In this document: piece after piece, positions 26,977 to 36,374 of the stretch
Numbering within the stretch: position 1 is the first letter of the stretch
Layout: each line of letters opens with the position of its first letter
From: Caballeronia telluris
GTDB lineage: Bacteria; Pseudomonadota; Gammaproteobacteria; Burkholderiales; Burkholderiaceae
Length of the DNA: 64,000 bases
Direction: 5' to 3'
Assembly (NCBI RefSeq): GCF_001544495.1
Contig: NZ_FCNZ02000014.1
Span: forward strand, 62,001 to 126,000
Position numbers and translations under genes: made by a program
Notes under the pieces: generated by a model
What the model was told of the DNA's origin: nothing
Database searches by the model: none
Seen by the model: only the letters and a program-made list of their open reading frames with translations

Positions 26977-27306
26977 CTAGCGCAGTCCGATGATCTTCTT
27001 GAGCACGCGCGCCGGACTGTTCGTCGTGAACAGCGCCGACAGGCGTGCGAGCGACGGCGAGGTCAGATCGCGGATGGCGGCGTCGTCGGCGAGAATCCGC
27101 TTCACCAGATCGAGCTTGCGCGCCTTCGCGCTTTCGTCGAGTTCGGAGCCGCTGTCCACTTCCTTCAGGCGATCGACGAGCTGGCGGTACGCCACCTGCA
27201 TCGACTTCAGCTCGCCCCATTCGCCGCTGCGCGCGGCGACGAGCATCTGGCCGGAAAGTGCCGCAATGGCCTCGTAATGCTCGAAATATTCTTCAGTTGT
27301 CTTCAT
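26977..27306 (-). CDS. fliT: Flagellar export chaperone FliT
   Basis: A protein of 109 helical, charged residues, matching FliT in size and position directly behind fliS (2 bp gap). FliT chaperones the filament cap FliD and, in enterics, also binds FlhDC as an anti-activator. Conserved features are weak in this family, so the call rests on length, helical content and the fliS-fliT order. The longer upstream frame overlaps fliS and is rejected. Confidence 0.82.
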   Translation of the reverse strand: MKTTEEYFEHYEAIAALSGQMLVAARSGEWGELKSMQVAYRQLVDRLKEVDSGSELDESAKARKLDLVKRILADDAAIRDLTSPSLARLSALFTTNSPARVLKKIIGLR

Positions 27307-27308
27307 TC

Positions 27309-27743
27309 TTAGATGGCATGCGCCGCCGCATTCGCCGCGGCCGCCTGAGCCACTTCCGGTCCGATTCCTATCCACGCTTCCTCGAGCGTCGCGAGAAGGC
27401 CGTCGACCTCCACCAGCAACCGCTCGTCCTGACGCAAGTTCGCCTCCAGAAGCCGGTGCGTCATATATGTATACAGCGCGTCCAGCCGCTCGGCGATCTC
27501 GCCGCCCGCCTCCTTGTTCAACGCCTGCTGCAAACCGGTCTCGACGATGCTGATCGCCTTGCCGATCGCGATGCCCCGCGCCTCGACATTGCCCTGCTGC
27601 AGATGCATCCGCGCCTGCGCGACCGCCTGACGTGCGCCCTGATAGAGCATCACGATCAGCCGGTGCGGGCTTGCGCCGGTCACTCCTGTCTGAAGGCCGA
27701 CGCGCGCGTAGGCGCTCGCTCCAGCGTGTCCTGGGGAATACAT
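27309..27743 (-). CDS. fliS: Flagellin chaperone FliS
   Basis: A protein of 144 residues. It has the FliS block GASPHRLIVMLYQGARQAVAQAR and a later helix with YMTHRLLEANLRQDERLLVEVDGLL. FliS binds the C-terminus of flagellin in the cytoplasm and prevents premature polymerisation. AAGGAG precedes the start. A sigma-28-type promoter lies about 180 bp upstream, making fliS-fliT-FliK-like-FlhB-like a late operon. Confidence 0.93.
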   Translation of the reverse strand: MYSPGHAGASAYARVGLQTGVTGASPHRLIVMLYQGARQAVAQARMHLQQGNVEARGIAIGKAISIVETGLQQALNKEAGGEIAERLDALYTYMTHRLLEANLRQDERLLVEVDGLLATLEEAWIGIGPEVAQAAAANAAAHAI

Positions 27744-27914
27744 CTGTGGTTCTCCTTATGCGTCCGATACGCCTCACCGCGACCCTCGCGCGCGTCGCAC
27801 GAACGAACGTGCTTTGCGAGACGCCGGCCGGGGCGTTCCCGGTGTGAATCGATGCCGCCGACGCCCGGCTGCGCGCGTCGTCTGCGCGGCCTTTGCATCG
27901 TGCTGTTATCGGGG

Positions 27915-27941
27915 TTATCGGAGAAACGCGCAAAAGCTTTA
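27915..27941 (-). promoter_or_regulatory. Sigma-28 (FliA) promoter of the fliS operon
   Basis: Minus strand TAAAGCTT (27934-27941), 11-bp spacer, TCCGATAA (27915-27922); the consensus is TAAAGTTT-N11-GCCGATAA. Seven of eight bases match in each half and the spacing is exact. Confidence 0.75.
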
Positions 27942-27963
27942 GGCCACAAGGCGAACCTGCTCC

Positions 27964-27978
27964 CGGCGCGAGGCGCCG
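27964..27978 (-). terminator. GC-rich hairpin behind fliE
   Basis: CGGCGC/GCGCCG with a 3-nt loop, about 20 bp past the fliE stop and just upstream of the fliS promoter on the same strand. No T-run, so only a possible terminator. Confidence 0.35.
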
Positions 27979-27997
27979 CGAGTCCCCGGGCGAACGG

Positions 27998-28357
27998 TCA
28001 GACCGAGATCTGCATGATGTCGTTGTAGGCGGAAACGAGCTTGTTGCGGACCTGCAGCCCGAATTGCAGTCCGACGTTCGCCTTCTGCATGTCCACCATC
28101 ACGTCGTTGAGCGAGACGTTCGGTGCGCCGACTTCGAACGCGTGCGCCTGGCCGAGCGCCTTGGTCTGGTTGTCGCTGATTTTTTCGATCGACGACTTGA
28201 GCGCGTCGGCGAAACCGCCCGCGCTGACCGCGCTCGACGACGATGTGCCCGTCACGCTGCCCGTGGCGACCGTCGCGCCGGTACCACCGGTCGCCTGTGC
28301 GGCCATGGAATGCAGTGCGGCGAGCGCGGAACCCAGCGGGTTGATGGAAGAATTCAT
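27998..28357 (-). CDS. fliE: Flagellar basal body protein FliE
   Basis: A protein of 119 residues with the FliE C-terminal block [42 protein letters not shown], which links the MS ring to the rod. The N-terminal Thr/Ser-rich region ([15 protein letters not shown]) is a longer linker than in enterics. GGAG lies 5 nt before the ATG. It is divergent from fliF across 323 bp, so the two should share a control region. Confidence 0.94.
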   Translation of the reverse strand: MNSSINPLGSALAALHSMAAQATGGTGATVATGSVTGTSSSSAVSAGGFADALKSSIEKISDNQTKALGQAHAFEVGAPNVSLNDVMVDMQKANVGLQFGLQVRNKLVSAYNDIMQISV

Positions 28358-28680
28358 GTTTGCTCCGAATGACAGGGGAACCGGACGCGGCATATCGAGG
28401 GTGAAGCAGGACTTCGAACCGGGGCTGTCCCAGGCCGCAGACGGGAATGCGCAACCTCACTGCTTCCTGTCTGGGCGGTTCGTCGATACGGTACGACCGA
28501 TTGCAAAAAAGAATAGCAGTGGTGCGTTTTCCAAAGCGGTGAAAGAAGGGGTAAAACCCGGCTCTGTTTGCCGAATCGACTTGCTTCCGTGTGCGGATAA
28601 TCCTGTCGTGAAAGTCTCCAATGGGCGCGTGATTCAAGGCGCGACCGGGACGACGCCAAGATTCGGAGAGCATCGACGCA
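28358..28680. promoter_or_regulatory. fliE–fliF divergent control region
   Basis: 323 bp without a gene. The plus strand has GATAAT at about 28595 without a good -35, and a loose sigma-28-like pair TAAA–N14–GCCGAATC (28552-28577), one base short of the usual spacing. No confident FlhDC box or sigma-54 site was seen. The fliF start has GGAGAG about 10 nt upstream. Confidence 0.35.
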
Positions 28681-30459
28681 ATGGAAACGCCCAACAATTC
28701 CCTCATTACGCCCGACGCCAGAATGGGCCTGGCCGGTGCCCAGCCCGGCACGCTCGGGAACGTCTCGCCCGCCGCGAGCCTCGGCGGCGGCGCCGATTTC
28801 GGCGGTCTCGCGCAGCGCATGCCGATGCTGTCGCAGTTCCGCTCGAATCCGCGCATGCCGCTGATCGTCGCGGTCGCCTTGCTGGCGGCCGTGGTGGCCG
28901 CCCTCGTGCTGTGGTCGCGCCAGCCGGACTACCGCGTGCTGTTCTCCAATCTGTCGGACCGCGACGGCGGCGCCATCGTCGCCGCGCTCCAGCAGGGCAA
29001 CATTCCGTATCGTCTGTCCGACGGCGGCGGCGCGATCCTCGTGCCGTCCGAGCAGGTTCACGAAACGCGCCTGCGGCTCGCCAGCCAGGGCCTGCCGAAG
29101 AACGGCTCGGTCGGCTTCGAATTGATGGACAACCAGAAGTTCGGCATCAGCCAATTCGCCGAGCAGGTGAACTACCAGCGCGCGCTGGAAGGCGAACTCG
29201 AAAAGACGATAGGCTCGATTTCGTCGGTGAAGACGGCGCGCGTGCATCTCGCGATTCCGAAACCGACCGTCTTCGTGCGCGAGAAGGAACTGCCGACCGC
29301 GTCCGTCATGGTGAATCTGTATCCGGGCCGCGTGCTCGACGAAGGCCAGGTGCTGGCGATCGCGCACATGGTTTCCTCCGGCGTGCCGGACATGCCGGTA
29401 AAAAACGTCAACATCGTCGATCAGGACGGCAACCTGCTCACGCAGCAGAGCGCCGTCAACGGTCTCGACGCCTCGCAGCTCAAATACGTCCAGCAGATCG
29501 AGCACAACACGCAAAAGCGCATCGACGCGATCCTCGCGCCGCTCTTCGGATCGGGCAACGCGCGTTCGCAGGTAAGCGCCGACGTCGATTTCTCGAAGCT
29601 CGAACAGACCGCCGAGAGCTACGGCCCGAACGCCAACTCGCAGGCGACGGCGATCCGCAGCCAGCAATCGAGCGAATCGAGCGAAAGTTCGGGCGCGGGC
29701 GCCTCGGGCGTGCCGGGCGCGCTGTCGAACCAGCCGCCGCAGCCGGCGTCCGCGCCGATCGTGGCGCCGGCGCCCGACGCGACGGGCGCGGCCGTGAAAA
29801 CCACGCCGACCAACCTGCGCAAGGACACGACCACCAACTACGAAGTCGACCGCACGGTGCGCCACTTCGAGCAGGCGACGGGCGGCATCAAGCGGCTGTC
29901 GGTGGCGGTGGTCGTGAACTACCAGAAGCAGGTCGACGCGAAGGGCAACGTCACGATGACGCCGCTCGCCGCCGAGAAACTCGCGCAGGTCCAGCAACTC
30001 GTGAAGGACGCGATGGGCTACGACGAGAAGCGCGGCGACTCGGTGAACGTCGTGAACAGCACGTTCTCGGGCGACACCGACCTCACGCCGGACCTGCCGT
30101 GGTGGCGTACGCCGGACATGATCGCGCGCGGCATCCAGCTCGCGAAGTATCTCGGCATCGGCCTCGTGGCGCTGTTCCTCTACTTCAGCATGGTGAAGCC
30201 GGCGATGCGCCGCGCGTTCCCGCCGCCCGAGCCGCCCGCCGCGCTCTCGCCGTCCGACGAACTGTCGCTCCTCGACGGCCCGTCGATGCCTGACGCCAAG
30301 ACGGCGGAAGAAGACAAGGATGCCGAGGTCAGTCTCCTCGGTCATGAAAGCAGCAAGGCCAAGTTCGAACGCAATCTCGACTACGCACGCATGGTGGCGC
30401 GCCAGGATCCGAGAATCGTTGCGACGGTCGTAAAGAATTGGGTGTCCGATGAACGCTGA
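28681..30459 (+). CDS. fliF: Flagellar MS-ring protein FliF
   Basis: A protein of 592 residues, the base on which rod, switch and export gate are built in the inner membrane. A first transmembrane helix lies at about 60-78, then ring-building motifs with the YscJ/FliF pattern (YRVLFSNLSDRDGGAIVAAL, SSVKTARVHLAIPKPTVFVRE). A Pro/Ala/Ser-rich linker (about 350-375), a second membrane helix near GIGLVALFLYFSMV and a C-terminal FliG-binding tail follow. It overlaps fliG by 11 bp. Confidence 0.96.
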   Translation: METPNNSLITPDARMGLAGAQPGTLGNVSPAASLGGGADFGGLAQRMPMLSQFRSNPRMPLIVAVALLAAVVAALVLWSRQPDYRVLFSNLSDRDGGAIVAALQQGNIPYRLSDGGGAILVPSEQVHETRLRLASQGLPKNGSVGFELMDNQKFGISQFAEQVNYQRALEGELEKTIGSISSVKTARVHLAIPKPTVFVREKELPTASVMVNLYPGRVLDEGQVLAIAHMVSSGVPDMPVKNVNIVDQDGNLLTQQSAVNGLDASQLKYVQQIEHNTQKRIDAILAPLFGSGNARSQVSADVDFSKLEQTAESYGPNANSQATAIRSQQSSESSESSGAGASGVPGALSNQPPQPASAPIVAPAPDATGAAVKTTPTNLRKDTTTNYEVDRTVRHFEQATGGIKRLSVAVVVNYQKQVDAKGNVTMTPLAAEKLAQVQQLVKDAMGYDEKRGDSVNVVNSTFSGDTDLTPDLPWWRTPDMIARGIQLAKYLGIGLVALFLYFSMVKPAMRRAFPPPEPPAALSPSDELSLLDGPSMPDAKTAEEDKDAEVSLLGHESSKAKFERNLDYARMVARQDPRIVATVVKNWVSDER

Positions 30460-31444
30460 AGGCCTGAATAAATCCGCCCTCCTCCTGATGTCGATCGGTG
30501 AGGAAGAAGCCGCCGAAGTCTTCAAGTACCTCGCTCCGCGCGAAGTGCAGAAGATCGGCGCGACGATGGCGGCGCTCAAGAACGTCACGCGCGAGCAGCT
30601 CGACAACGTGATGACCGAATTCGTCAGCGAAGCCGAGAAGCACACGGCGCTCTCGCTCGATTCGAACGAGTACATCCGCTCCGTGCTGACGAAGGCGCTC
30701 GGCGAAACCAAGGCCGGCGCGCTGATCGACCGCATCTTGCAGGGCAGCGACACGAGCGGCATCGAAGGTCTGAAGTGGATGGACTCGGCGGCCGTCGCGG
30801 AACTCATCAAGAATGAGCACCCGCAGATCATCGCGACGATCCTCGTGCACCTCGACCGCGACCAGGCGTCGGAAATCGTCTCGCTTTTGACGGAGCGCCT
30901 GCGCAACGACGTGCTGCTGCGCATCGCGACGCTCGACGGCATTCAGCCGGCGGCGCTGCGCGAACTCGACGACGTGCTGACCACGCTCCTCTCCGGTTCC
31001 GACAACCTGAAGCGCGCGCCGATGGGCGGGATCCGGACGGCGGCGGAAATCCTCAACTTCATGTCGAGCAATCACGAGGAAGGCGTGCTGGAAAACGTCA
31101 AGGAATACGACGCGGAACTGGCGCAGAAGATCGTCGACCAGATGTTCGTGTTCGAAAACCTGCTCGACCTCGAAGACCGCGCGATCCAGTTGCTGCTGAA
31201 GGAAGTGGAATCCGAGACGCTGATCGTCTCGCTGAAGGGTGCGCAGCCCGCGCTGCGCCAGAAGTTCCTGTCGAACATGTCCCAGCGCGCGGCCGAACTG
31301 CTCGCGGAAGACCTCGATTCGCGCGGTCCGGTGCGCGTGTCGGAAGTCGAGCAGCAACAGCGCAAGATCCTGCAGATCGTGCGCAATCTCGCCGAAACCG
31401 GCCAGATCCAGTTAGGCGGCAAGGCCGAGGATGCTTATGTCTGA
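30449..31444 (+). CDS. fliG: Flagellar motor switch protein FliG
   Basis: A protein of 331 residues. The N-terminus binds FliF, the EHPQ motif of the middle domain is at 123-126, and the C-terminal torque domain (VFENLLDLEDRAIQLLLKEVE) carries the charged residues facing the stators. It forms the rotor ring that sets rotation direction. Overlap with fliF (11 bp) and fliH indicates coupled translation. Confidence 0.97.
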   Translation: MNAEGLNKSALLLMSIGEEEAAEVFKYLAPREVQKIGATMAALKNVTREQLDNVMTEFVSEAEKHTALSLDSNEYIRSVLTKALGETKAGALIDRILQGSDTSGIEGLKWMDSAAVAELIKNEHPQIIATILVHLDRDQASEIVSLLTERLRNDVLLRIATLDGIQPAALRELDDVLTTLLSGSDNLKRAPMGGIRTAAEILNFMSSNHEEGVLENVKEYDAELAQKIVDQMFVFENLLDLEDRAIQLLLKEVESETLIVSLKGAQPALRQKFLSNMSQRAAELLAEDLDSRGPVRVSEVEQQQRKILQIVRNLAETGQIQLGGKAEDAYV

Positions 31445-32117
31445 TACTGCTCGCGCGCAAAAGGCGCACAAGCCGCAGCTTTCGGCGTACCAGCGCTGGG
31501 AGATGGCGTCGTTCGACCCGGTGACAGTCGACAACAGCGCCGCCGAGCAGGCCGCGCTCGAAGCCCATTTGCGTCGCGTGCAGGAAGACGCACACGCGCA
31601 GGGACTCGCGCAGGGGCACGTCGCCGGGCAGGCGATGGGGTATCAGACCGGCTACGAGCAGGGTCTCGCGAAAGGTTTCGAGGACGGCCGCAAGGAGGCG
31701 CTCGCCGAAGCCGCGCGTCTCGCCGATCTCGCCGACGCGTTCAAGACCGCGCTTCAGGCCGCCGACGCGGTGGTCGCGGAATCGCTGACCGCGCTCGCGC
31801 TCGACATCGCGCAACAGGTCGTGCAGCAGCACATCGCGCTCGATCCGACGGCGCTTCTCGCCGTCGCCCGCGAAGTGATCGCCGCCGAACCGGCGCTCGC
31901 GGGCGCCCCGCATCTGACGGTGAATCCGGCGGATCTGCCGGTCGTCGAAGCGTATTTGCAGGAAGAACTTCAAGCTGCCGGCTGGAGCGTGCGCACCGAT
32001 CCCGCGATCGAACGCGGCGGCTGCCGCGCGCAGGCCGCGACCGGCGAAATCGACGCGACCAACGTCACGCGCTGGGAGCGCGTCGCGGCGGCGCTCGGGA
32101 GGACCCAGCCGTGGTGA
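31437..32117 (+). CDS. fliH: Flagellar export ATPase regulator FliH
   Basis: A protein of 226 residues from the ATG at 31437 (GAGG 6 nt upstream); an ATG at 31431 would add two residues. The N-terminal conserved [12 protein letters not shown] is the FliN/FlhA-docking part, the middle has GxxxG-type helix repeats ([25 protein letters not shown]), and the C-terminal domain binds FliI. FliH holds the ATPase under the export gate. It overlaps both neighbours. Confidence 0.93.
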   Translation: MSDTARAQKAHKPQLSAYQRWEMASFDPVTVDNSAAEQAALEAHLRRVQEDAHAQGLAQGHVAGQAMGYQTGYEQGLAKGFEDGRKEALAEAARLADLADAFKTALQAADAVVAESLTALALDIAQQVVQQHIALDPTALLAVAREVIAAEPALAGAPHLTVNPADLPVVEAYLQEELQAAGWSVRTDPAIERGGCRAQAATGEIDATNVTRWERVAAALGRTQPW

Positions 32118-33685
32118 ACTCGCATCAGCAGGCCCATCCGCATCCGATCGCGCCCGCGCGCCGCATCACGCAGGACGGCTTGAGCGAACTCGAACAGGAA
32201 ATCGCGCGCGCGTCGTTCGGGCCGCTGCCGAACGACGGCGAAACCGTCGCGGCGAGCGTCGAGGAACGCGCGGCGCAAACCATCGTGCAACTGGCCGATC
32301 TGGCCGGCAATCCGCATCTCGACGGCTGGCGCGCGCAGCTCGACGCGCTCAAGGCAAGAAGCGGCATCGCCCGCCCGCTGCGTCCGTCCGGACGTCTCAC
32401 GCGCGCGGCCGGCCTCGTGCTGGAAGCGGTCGGGCTGAAGCTCGGCGTCGGTTCCGAATGCATGATCGAGCTGCCTGCCGGCAGTTCGATTCCGATGGCC
32501 GAAGCCGAAGTGGTCGGCTTCTCGGGCGACAAGCTCTTCCTGATGCCGACGACCGAAGTCGCGGGCCTTTTGCCCGGCGCGCGCGTCTATCCGCTGGAAA
32601 GCGCGCCGATCAACGATCCGATGGCGGGCGCGAAGCGTCTGCCGGTCGGCTGGGAAATGCTCGGGCGCGTGGTCGACGCGTCGGGCCGTCCGCTCGACGG
32701 ACTCGGGCCGCTCGGCGCGCGCGTCGATGCACCGCTCTCCGCGCCGACCATCAACCCGCTGAACCGCGAGCCGATCCACAAGGTGCTGGATGTGGGCGTG
32801 CGCGCGATCAACACGCTGCTGACCGTGGGACGCGGACAGCGCATGGGCCTGTTCGCGGGCTCGGGCGTCGGTAAATCGGTGCTGCTCGGCACGATGGCGC
32901 GCTACACGAGCGCCGAAGTGATCGTGATCGGCCTCATCGGCGAACGCGGCCGCGAAGTGAAGGAATTCATCGAGCAGATTCTGGGCGAGGACGGTCTCGC
33001 GCGTTCGGTCGTCGTGGCGGCGCCGGCGGACGTCTCGCCGATCCTGCGGATGCAGGGCGCGACCTACGCGACCTCGCTCGCCGAATATTTCCGCGATCAG
33101 GGCAAGCACGTCCTGCTGCTGATGGACTCGCTCACGCGTTACGCGATGGCGCAGCGCGAGATCGCGCTCGCGATCGGGGAACCGCCCGCGACCAAGGGTT
33201 ATCCGCCGTCGGTGTTCGCCAAATTGCCGGCACTCGTCGAACGGACGGGGAACGGACCGGAAGGCGGCGGGTCCATCACTGCGTTCTATACCGTCCTGAC
33301 GGAAGGCGACGATCAGCAGGACCCCATCGCCGATTCGGCGCGCGCCATTCTCGACGGCCATATCGTGCTGAACCGCACGCTTGCCGAAGCGGGGCACTAT
33401 CCGGCCATCGACATCGAGCAGTCGATCAGCCGGGCCATGACCGCGCTGATCGACGACAAGCATCTCGAGCGCGTGCGCATGTTCAAGCAGATGCTCTCGC
33501 GCTATCAGCGCAATCGCGATCTGATCAACGTCGGTGCCTATTCGAGCGGCCGCGACGCGCTGCTCGACCGCGCGATCGCGCTCTATCCGCGCATGGAAGC
33601 GTTCCTGCAGCAGGGATTCCGCGAACAGGCGCCGTTCGAGCCGAGCCTCGCCCAGCTCGACCAGTTATTCGACCAAGGAAGCTGA
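32111..33685 (+). CDS. fliI: Flagellum-specific ATPase FliI
   Basis: A protein of 524 residues from a GTG start overlapping the fliH stop. F1-beta-like ATPase core: Walker A AGSGVGKS at 249-256, [10 protein letters not shown], and Walker B VLLLMD at 334-339 followed by [15 protein letters not shown]. It energises unfolding and release of export substrates at the base of the flagellum. The N-terminal extension of about 60 residues is longer than in Salmonella (456 residues) and contains HPHP-type low-complexity sequence. Confidence 0.95.
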   Translation: MVNSHQQAHPHPIAPARRITQDGLSELEQEIARASFGPLPNDGETVAASVEERAAQTIVQLADLAGNPHLDGWRAQLDALKARSGIARPLRPSGRLTRAAGLVLEAVGLKLGVGSECMIELPAGSSIPMAEAEVVGFSGDKLFLMPTTEVAGLLPGARVYPLESAPINDPMAGAKRLPVGWEMLGRVVDASGRPLDGLGPLGARVDAPLSAPTINPLNREPIHKVLDVGVRAINTLLTVGRGQRMGLFAGSGVGKSVLLGTMARYTSAEVIVIGLIGERGREVKEFIEQILGEDGLARSVVVAAPADVSPILRMQGATYATSLAEYFRDQGKHVLLLMDSLTRYAMAQREIALAIGEPPATKGYPPSVFAKLPALVERTGNGPEGGGSITAFYTVLTEGDDQQDPIADSARAILDGHIVLNRTLAEAGHYPAIDIEQSISRAMTALIDDKHLERVRMFKQMLSRYQRNRDLINVGAYSSGRDALLDRAIALYPRMEAFLQQGFREQAPFEPSLAQLDQLFDQGS

Positions 33686-33699
33686 GGAAACTGAAGCTC

Positions 33700-34149
33700 A
33701 TGTCCAAACATTTGCCGATCAAGACGCTGATCAACCTCGCGGAAGAAGAACTCGATGCCGCCACCAAGAAACTCGGCAAGCTCCAGCAGGAGAGGAACGA
33801 GATCGAGGCACAGCTGAATTCGCTCATCGCCTATCGCGACGAATATCACGCGCGCTTCACGGCGTCGGCACAGCAAGGGACCACGGCGCAGACGCTGCGC
33901 AACTTCCAGGCTTTCGTCGATACGCTCGACGCCGCGATCGGCCAGCAGCGCGCGCTCCTCGCGGCGGGCGAGCAGCGGCTGGAGGCCGCGAAGCCCGAGT
34001 GGCGCATGAAGAAGCAGAAGCTCGGCTCCTACGAAGTGCTCGCGGCGCGCGGCGAAGCGCTGCTGCAGAAAAAAGCGGCGCGCGTCGAACAGCGCGACGC
34101 CGACGAACACGCCGCGAAGATCCTGCGCATGCGGGCCGAAAAGGCCTGA
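33700..34149 (+). CDS. fliJ: Flagellar export protein FliJ
   Basis: A protein of 149 residues, a predicted two-helix coiled coil with many Lys, Glu and Gln (LAEEELDAATKKLGKLQQERNEIEAQL). FliJ is the central stalk of the FliHI ATPase and escorts empty chaperones. Length and place between fliI and fliK fit. Fifteen bp separate it from fliI. Confidence 0.9.
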   Translation: MSKHLPIKTLINLAEEELDAATKKLGKLQQERNEIEAQLNSLIAYRDEYHARFTASAQQGTTAQTLRNFQAFVDTLDAAIGQQRALLAAGEQRLEAAKPEWRMKKQKLGSYEVLAARGEALLQKKAARVEQRDADEHAAKILRMRAEKA

Positions 34150-34196
34150 CGCGCGGAACGCGGCTGGACCATCAAACAGAATTCGAGAGGAAAAAC

Positions 34197-35636
34197 ATGT
34201 CGTCCGTATCGTTTGGCAGCGCGCCGGTTGGCGCGGCGTCGCCGGTGTCGAAGAGCCACGCGGCGGCGTCACGCGACAACAGCGCGTCCGCGTCCTTCGG
34301 CCTGACGCTGCAAAGCATGACCGACAAGGCGAACGCGCAGGCGCAGGCGGCGCGCGACGCGGCGTCGTCGGCGATGTCTTCGGCGCCTCGCAGCAGCGTG
34401 CACGACGCGCCCAAGCCCGACGACGAACCCGCCGCCGCGTCCGATTCGACGAGCGACGCCGACGAGGCGCAGGCCGCCAGCGAGAGCGATCAGGCCGGCA
34501 AGAGCGCGGGCGCTCAAAAGAGCGACAAGCCATCGTCCGCCGACACCGCCAACGCGAAGGACGACGTCGCGCCCGCCGCCGGCGATGCGCAGGCGAAGGC
34601 CGCCGCGCAGGCCGCGACCACGGCCGCGGCGGCGAAAAACCGCGCGGACGCCGCAGCCGATGCGAACGCGGCGCTGTCCCAGCTGGCGAACGCGGCGGAT
34701 GAGACAACGGCCGCGACGGCAGCACCGACGGATGCGACCGCCACCGGCGACACAAAAACGACGTCCGCGACGCGCAAATCCGCCGTCGACGCGAAATCTC
34801 CGCAGGACGCGTTGCAGGCGGCGCTCGCGGCGCTGAACAACGCGCCGGCTGCGGCACCGGCGAACGCAGCGGTTTCGTCGGTTTCCGCGAATTCCGCCGA
34901 AGGCGCCGGCACGGGCCTCGGCCGCGCGAACCGCGCGACCGACGCGGGCAATACGCTGCTCGGGGAAGGCAAGGGAGCGGCCTTATCGGCCAACGCGTCG
35001 GCCAACGCAGCGGCGCTCGCGACTACGCAGGCGGCCGCGCTCGCAGTGCCCGACGACGCCACGGCGGCCTACAAGCAGACCGCGGACGCAGCCGCGCACG
35101 CGAGCGCGCTCGCGGCGGCATCGGCGACGGCCAATACGGGCGCGTCGGGCGTGCAGGGAACGCTGGCAGCGGCGACGAGCGCGGCGATCGCGCCGCACGT
35201 CGGCGGTTCTGGCTGGGACGACGCCTTCAGCCAGAAGGTCGTGTTCCTGTCGAACGCGCACCAGCAGAGCGCGGAACTGACGCTGAATCCCAAGGATCTG
35301 GGACCGTTGCAGGTGACGCTGCAAGTCGCCGACAACCATGCGCACGCGCTCTTCGTGTCGCAGCACGCGCAGGTGCGCGAGGCGGTCGAAGCGGCGTTGC
35401 CGAAGTTGCGCGAGGCGATGGAAGCGAACGGCATCAGCCTCGGCAGCGCGAGCGTCAACGACGGTTTCGCGCGTCAGTCGGGTCATTCGGACCAGCAGGC
35501 GAACCAGGGTTCGGGGCGCGGCGGCCGGGATGGCAGCGGCATCGGGGCGCTCGGAAGCGCGGGCGAAGGCGGATCGACGGTGACGGCGAGCATGCCGCTG
35601 CGGCGCACCGTGGGACTCGTGGACACGTTCGCCTGA
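34197..35636 (+). CDS. fliK: Flagellar hook-length control protein FliK
   Basis: A protein of 479 residues. Residues 1 to about 340 are an Ala/Thr/Ser/Asp-rich low-complexity region suited to a molecular ruler. The conserved Flg_hook domain (about 345-430) contains SAELTLNPKDLGPLQVTLQV and REAVEAALPKLREAMEANGISLG. A Gly-rich tail follows. FliK is exported, measures hook length and triggers the FlhB switch. The ATG at 34197 has GAGAGG upstream; the longer upstream frame overlaps fliI and fliJ and is rejected. A hairpin follows. Confidence 0.9.
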   Translation: MSSVSFGSAPVGAASPVSKSHAAASRDNSASASFGLTLQSMTDKANAQAQAARDAASSAMSSAPRSSVHDAPKPDDEPAAASDSTSDADEAQAASESDQAGKSAGAQKSDKPSSADTANAKDDVAPAAGDAQAKAAAQAATTAAAAKNRADAAADANAALSQLANAADETTAATAAPTDATATGDTKTTSATRKSAVDAKSPQDALQAALAALNNAPAAAPANAAVSSVSANSAEGAGTGLGRANRATDAGNTLLGEGKGAALSANASANAAALATTQAAALAVPDDATAAYKQTADAAAHASALAAASATANTGASGVQGTLAAATSAAIAPHVGGSGWDDAFSQKVVFLSNAHQQSAELTLNPKDLGPLQVTLQVADNHAHALFVSQHAQVREAVEAALPKLREAMEANGISLGSASVNDGFARQSGHSDQQANQGSGRGGRDGSGIGALGSAGEGGSTVTASMPLRRTVGLVDTFA

Positions 35637-35681
35637 TCCTCGCGGCGCCCGCCGGCCGCGACCCCTTTTGCGAATGACGAC

Positions 35682-35700
35682 GGGCGCCGAGGCGCCCTTT
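35682..35700 (+). terminator. Terminator after fliK
   Basis: A GGGCGC/GCGCCC stem with a short CGAG loop is followed by TTTGTCGTTT. It separates the fliFGHIJK and fliLMNOPQR transcription units. Confidence 0.55.
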
Positions 35701-35838
35701 GTCGTTTGGGCCGCCAGCGCCGCCCGCGCGCTGGCAAACCCTAAACGCGCGAGTTAGCCCCAAATCCCCCTTCTGTTCGACCCATCGCCGCACGCCTCTT
35801 TCGCGAACAATGCAGGCTACAGAAAGAGGTACGCACTC

Positions 35839-36333
35839 ATGGCAACCACCACCGCAAACCAGCAACCCATCGTTCCCGCGAAGAGCGGCAAGCTCAAGCG
35901 CATTCTCGTCATCGCGGTCGGCGCGGTCGTACTGGTCGGCGCAGGCGCCGGCGGCGCGTATTTCGCGATCAACAAGTTCGGCTCGCACGGACCCGCGAAA
36001 CCCGCGCCGGTGCCGCCGCCCGTGTTCTTCCCGCTCGAATCGCTGACCGTCAACCTGCAGTCCGACGACGGCGCGATGCACTACCTGCGCACGGGCCTCA
36101 CGCTCAAGCTGCGCGACGAGAAAACCCAGGCCGCGCTCACCGAGCGCATGCCCGAAATCCGCAGCCGCGTGCTCCTGCTGCTCTCGGGCAAGGGCCCCGA
36201 CGACCTCGCGACCGTCGAAGGCAAGCGCACGCTCGCGGGCGAACTGCGCACCGCGATCGAAATGACGGCGGGCACGGCGCAGCAGCCGGTGCGCGTCGAC
36301 GACGTGCTGTTCACCGAATTCGTCGTCCAGTAA
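35839..36333 (+). CDS. fliL: Flagellar basal body-associated protein FliL
   Basis: A protein of 164 residues. One membrane helix at about 20-42 (ILVIAVGAVVLVGAGAGGAYFAI) is followed by a Pro-rich linker and the FliL periplasmic domain (FFPLESLTVNLQSDDGAMHYLRTGLTLKL). FliL surrounds the stator units and supports torque and surface swarming. AGAGG is present before the ATG. It is first in fliLMNOPQR. Confidence 0.95.
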   Translation: MATTTANQQPIVPAKSGKLKRILVIAVGAVVLVGAGAGGAYFAINKFGSHGPAKPAPVPPPVFFPLESLTVNLQSDDGAMHYLRTGLTLKLRDEKTQAALTERMPEIRSRVLLLLSGKGPDDLATVEGKRTLAGELRTAIEMTAGTAQQPVRVDDVLFTEFVVQ

Positions 36334-36374
36334 GCCGACGGCACCCCCGAACAGCACAGCGCAAAGGAATATCG

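Noticed and set aside
25196-27220. 674-codon minus-strand frame that would fuse the FlhB-like domain to a long N-terminal region
   Set aside because: The upstream part is an Arg/Ala/Gly-rich shadow of the FliK-like gene. The GTG at 25546 with a good ribosome site gives a complete FlhB-type domain.
28552-28577. Sigma-28 site in front of fliF
   Set aside because: Spacing is one base short and the -10 (GCCGAATC) is poor; fliF is also an early gene, so not listed as a firm promoter.
28041-30293. Long plus-strand frame over fliE and fliF in another phase
   Set aside because: It contains no domain, has Arg-rich composition, and overlaps the clear fliF gene.
28354-30942. 862-codon minus-strand frame opposite fliF/fliG
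   Set aside because: Antisense shadow typical of high-GC DNA; fliF and fliG are unambiguous on the other strand.
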